Source: JANNFX01 sp031380225 (GTDB taxonomy: Bacteria > Pseudomonadota > Alphaproteobacteria > Rhizobiales > Hyphomicrobiaceae). From it: DNA of 7,604 nucleotides. Every line of letters starts with the position of its first letter. The stretch's first letter is position 1. The DNA is taken from NCBI GenBank assembly GCA_031380225.1, contig JANNFX010000169.1, forward strand, positions 1 through 7,604, written 5' to 3'. This document shows positions 6,611 to 7,604 of this stretch, one piece after another. The translations under genes were made by a program, and so were the position numbers. The notes below the pieces were generated by a model that was not told the origin of the DNA, searched no databases, and was given only the letters and a program-made list of their open reading frames with translations.

Positions 6611-7003
6611 TTAGGCGGCAATATCGTTTTTCGCGGCCCGGGCCAGGAAGCCGGAGCGGGTCATGCCCAGGCTTTCCGCTTTCTTGTCGATCAACTCGAG
6701 TAAAGGTTCTGGAAGTGTAATATTCACACGCACAACCTTGTCCGGCAACTTTGGCCCGTCGACCAAGATGGCGACGCAGTTGCGATCTTCGACCGCCGAC
6801 ATGATCTCTTCCAACGATGACGGTTCGGGAACAGTAACGCCATCTTCCGCCATGCCTTCGAAATGGAGTAAAAGCGCTTCAGCGGCAAAGTCACGGGCCT
6901 CGTCGAGCGTCGTGCCAGCCGTGATGCAGCCCGGAAAATCAGGAAACGACACCCCAAAGTCACTGGCTGTTTCTTTGTGGATCAAGGCAATGTACGAGCG
7001 CAT
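6611..7003 (-). CDS. hicB: HicB antitoxin with C-terminal ribbon-helix-helix domain
   Basis: A 130-residue HicB-type antitoxin. The N-terminal HicB fold shows SYIALIHKETASDFGVSFPD and the signature FPGCITAGTTLDEARDFAAE, the part that normally binds and blocks HicA. The C-terminal region, about 90-126, has VVRVNITLPEPLLELIDKKA and MTRSGFLARAA, a ribbon-helix-helix DNA-binding domain expected to bind the operator in front of hicA. The ATG at 7003 has AGGTAGGA just upstream and begins 5 bp after the restored hicA stop, the usual toxin-antitoxin coupling. The gene is intact although its toxin partner is frameshifted, so it now looks like an orphan antitoxin and autorepressor. The next gene downstream on this strand is the J-domain gene, about 150 bp away and probably unrelated. 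Confidence 0.93.
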   Translation of the reverse strand: MRSYIALIHKETASDFGVSFPDFPGCITAGTTLDEARDFAAEALLLHFEGMAEDGVTVPEPSSLEEIMSAVEDRNCVAILVDGPKLPDKVVRVNITLPEPLLELIDKKAESLGMTRSGFLARAAKNDIAA

Positions 7004-7008
7004 AATTC

Positions 7009-7204
7009 CTACCTGCGAAGTCTTAGCTGGGCTTGCTTCTCAATCGAATGCAGCGTGCCAATCGGCACGTCACGCTTTGGATGTGGGACAGTCACACGGC
7101 CCGGCTTGCTTGACCGGATGCTTGAACTGCATGTGGCTGCCTTTCTGACTGACCTTGACCCAGCCGTCTAATTGAATGGCGGCAATGATGTCCCGGGTGT
7201 TCAA
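7009..7204 (-). pseudogene. hicA: HicA mRNA interferase toxin, frameshifted
   Basis: HicA is a small double-stranded-RNA-binding-fold ribonuclease that cleaves mRNA off or on the ribosome. Reading from TTG at 7204 gives NTRDIIAAIQLDGW, then QKGSHMQFKHPVK with the catalytic-type histidine in GSH, then Q and an unrelated tail ending at a TGA at 7070-7072. The rest of the family sequence, PGRVTVPHPKRDVPIGTLHS followed by IEKQAQL, continues in another frame to TAG at 7009-7011. One extra base near 7100-7108 (after AAG CAA, before CCG GGC) explains the break. The span is 196 bases, one more than 65 codons. Removing one base gives a normal 64-residue HicA. An in-frame ATG at 7222 also exists but lies inside the operator. 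The cause could be a real inactivating mutation or a sequence error. Confidence 0.85.
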
Positions 7205-7205
7205 G

Positions 7206-7221
7206 TGTGTATTAATACACA
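7206..7221. promoter_or_regulatory. hicA operator: Perfect 16-bp palindrome, probable HicB operator
   Basis: TGTGTATTAATACACA is a perfect inverted repeat of TGTGTATT directly before the hicA start. Its centre contains the predicted -10 element of the hicA promoter. HicB proteins with ribbon-helix-helix domains bind inverted repeats over their own promoters, so this is the natural operator candidate. Confidence 0.7.
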
Positions 7222-7240
7222 TTCTTGCGCGAATTGTCAA
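7212..7240 (-). promoter_or_regulatory. hicAB promoter with consensus -35
   Basis: On the minus strand a perfect -35 TTGACA (7240-7235) is followed by a 17-bp spacer and TATTAA (7217-7212, 4/6 to consensus). Transcription should start at about 7204-7206, that is on or beside the TTG start of hicA, so the mRNA would be leaderless or nearly so. The -10 sits inside the palindrome, consistent with autorepression. Confidence 0.65.
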
Positions 7241-7248
7241 TGCCACAG

Positions 7249-7266
7249 TGTGTATTGATGTGTATT
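7249..7266. repeat. Tandem TGTGTATT half-sites upstream of the hicA promoter
   Basis: Two direct copies of TGTGTATT (7249-7256 and 7259-7266) are spaced by 2 bp, a 10-bp period. They are the same half-site that forms the palindrome at 7206-7221, giving four copies in 61 bp. Being about one helical turn apart they present on the same DNA face, as expected for cooperative binding of ribbon-helix-helix dimers. They lie between the hicA -35 and the ileS leader. Confidence 0.6.
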
Positions 7267-7359
7267 TTATGTCAACTGCGTTTGGTCGTCGTTTTGGTGA
7301 CATGTGAAGCCGCCGTTGCTAGAAGCGCGCTTCGATTTACTTAAGAATTGAGAGCGGCA

Positions 7360-7604
7360 ATGGCCAAAGACAATAAGCCTGCAGCAGCGGCTGCGGGCAC
7401 GGGCGGGGTATCGGCGGCGACAGCCGCAAGTGAAAGCGCGCGCGACTGGAGCAAGACGTTGTTCCTGCCCGAGACCGAATTTCCGATGCGCGCCGGATTG
7501 CCGGAACTTGAGCCCAAGCTGCTTAAGCGCTGGGATGAGATGGGGCTTTATGAGCGCCTGCGCGAGACCGCCAAGGGGCGGCCGAAGTTCGTGCTGCACG
7601 ATGG
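7360..7604 (+). CDS. ileS: Isoleucyl-tRNA synthetase, N-terminal part (runs off window end)
   Basis: The frame opens at ATG 7360 and continues off the window, 81 complete codons. After an Ala/Gly/Ser-rich leader of about 28 residues comes DWSKTLFLPETEFPMRAGLP, then ELEPKLLKRWDEMGLYERLR, and KFVLHDG at the edge. This is the conserved start of class I IleRS, with KFVLHDG immediately before the expected PPYANG and the HIGH ATP-binding motif. The enzyme attaches isoleucine to tRNA-Ile in the cytoplasm and edits valine. A GAGAG ribosome binding site lies 5 bases before the ATG. The gene is divergent from hicAB; about 90 bp lie between the TGTGTATT repeats and its start. No T-box is visible, and none is expected in Proteobacteria. 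Confidence 0.93.
   Translation, partial: MAKDNKPAAAAAGTGGVSAATAASESARDWSKTLFLPETEFPMRAGLPELEPKLLKRWDEMGLYERLRETAKGRPKFVLHD

Noticed and set aside
7322..7333. Palindrome GAAGCGCGCTTC upstream of ileS.
   Set aside because: A single GC-rich 12-bp palindrome without a second copy, U-tract or known regulator pattern. I could not support a specific function.

Overview
The window looks like chromosomal DNA of an alphaproteobacterium, most likely Hyphomicrobiales (Rhizobiales). The reasons are the heparinase II/III-like gene directly before purH, a bacterioferritin/Bfd pair preceded by a sequence resembling the rhizobial Irr box (ICE motif), and an alphaproteobacterial style of IleS N-terminus. The first ~150 bases are the exception. 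On the minus strand they encode a piece of a DUF1501 protein of a kind typical of Planctomycetes and similar phyla, joined head-on to a heparinase gene that has lost its 5' part. This is either an assembly chimera at a contig end or a real rearrangement.

Layout: (1) 1-149, minus, DUF1501 fragment. (2) 146-1516, plus, 5'-truncated heparinase II/III family gene. (3) 1632-3221, plus, purH, complete, for the last two steps of IMP synthesis. (4) 3257-3778, plus, a GNAT acetyltransferase closely following purH. (5) 3781-4266, minus, bfr (bacterioferritin), convergent with the GNAT gene and only 2 bp from it. (6) 4342-4644, minus, bfd-like [2Fe-2S] protein with extra cysteines, in a probable iron-controlled operon with bfr. 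Upstream of it are a good ICE/Irr-box match overlapping a promoter -35, and a hairpin in the predicted leader. (7) 4790-6460, minus, an unusual membrane protein: signal peptide, Cys-containing periplasmic domain, long Pro/Ala-rich linker, one transmembrane helix and a C-terminal cytosolic J domain with HPD. (8) 6611-7204, minus, a hicAB toxin-antitoxin locus with a frameshifted hicA and an intact hicB that carries a ribbon-helix-helix domain. It is preceded by a cluster of four TGTGTATT half-sites built into a strong-looking promoter. (9) 7360 to the window end, plus, start of ileS, divergent from hicAB.

Functionally the window is mostly housekeeping (purine synthesis, tRNA charging, iron storage). 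The parts most worth a second look are the hicAB control region with its decayed toxin, the iron-responsive bfd-bfr operon, the transmembrane J protein and the chimeric left edge. I saw no CRISPR array, tRNA, rRNA or insertion sequence. No gene-free stretch exceeds about 160 bases.
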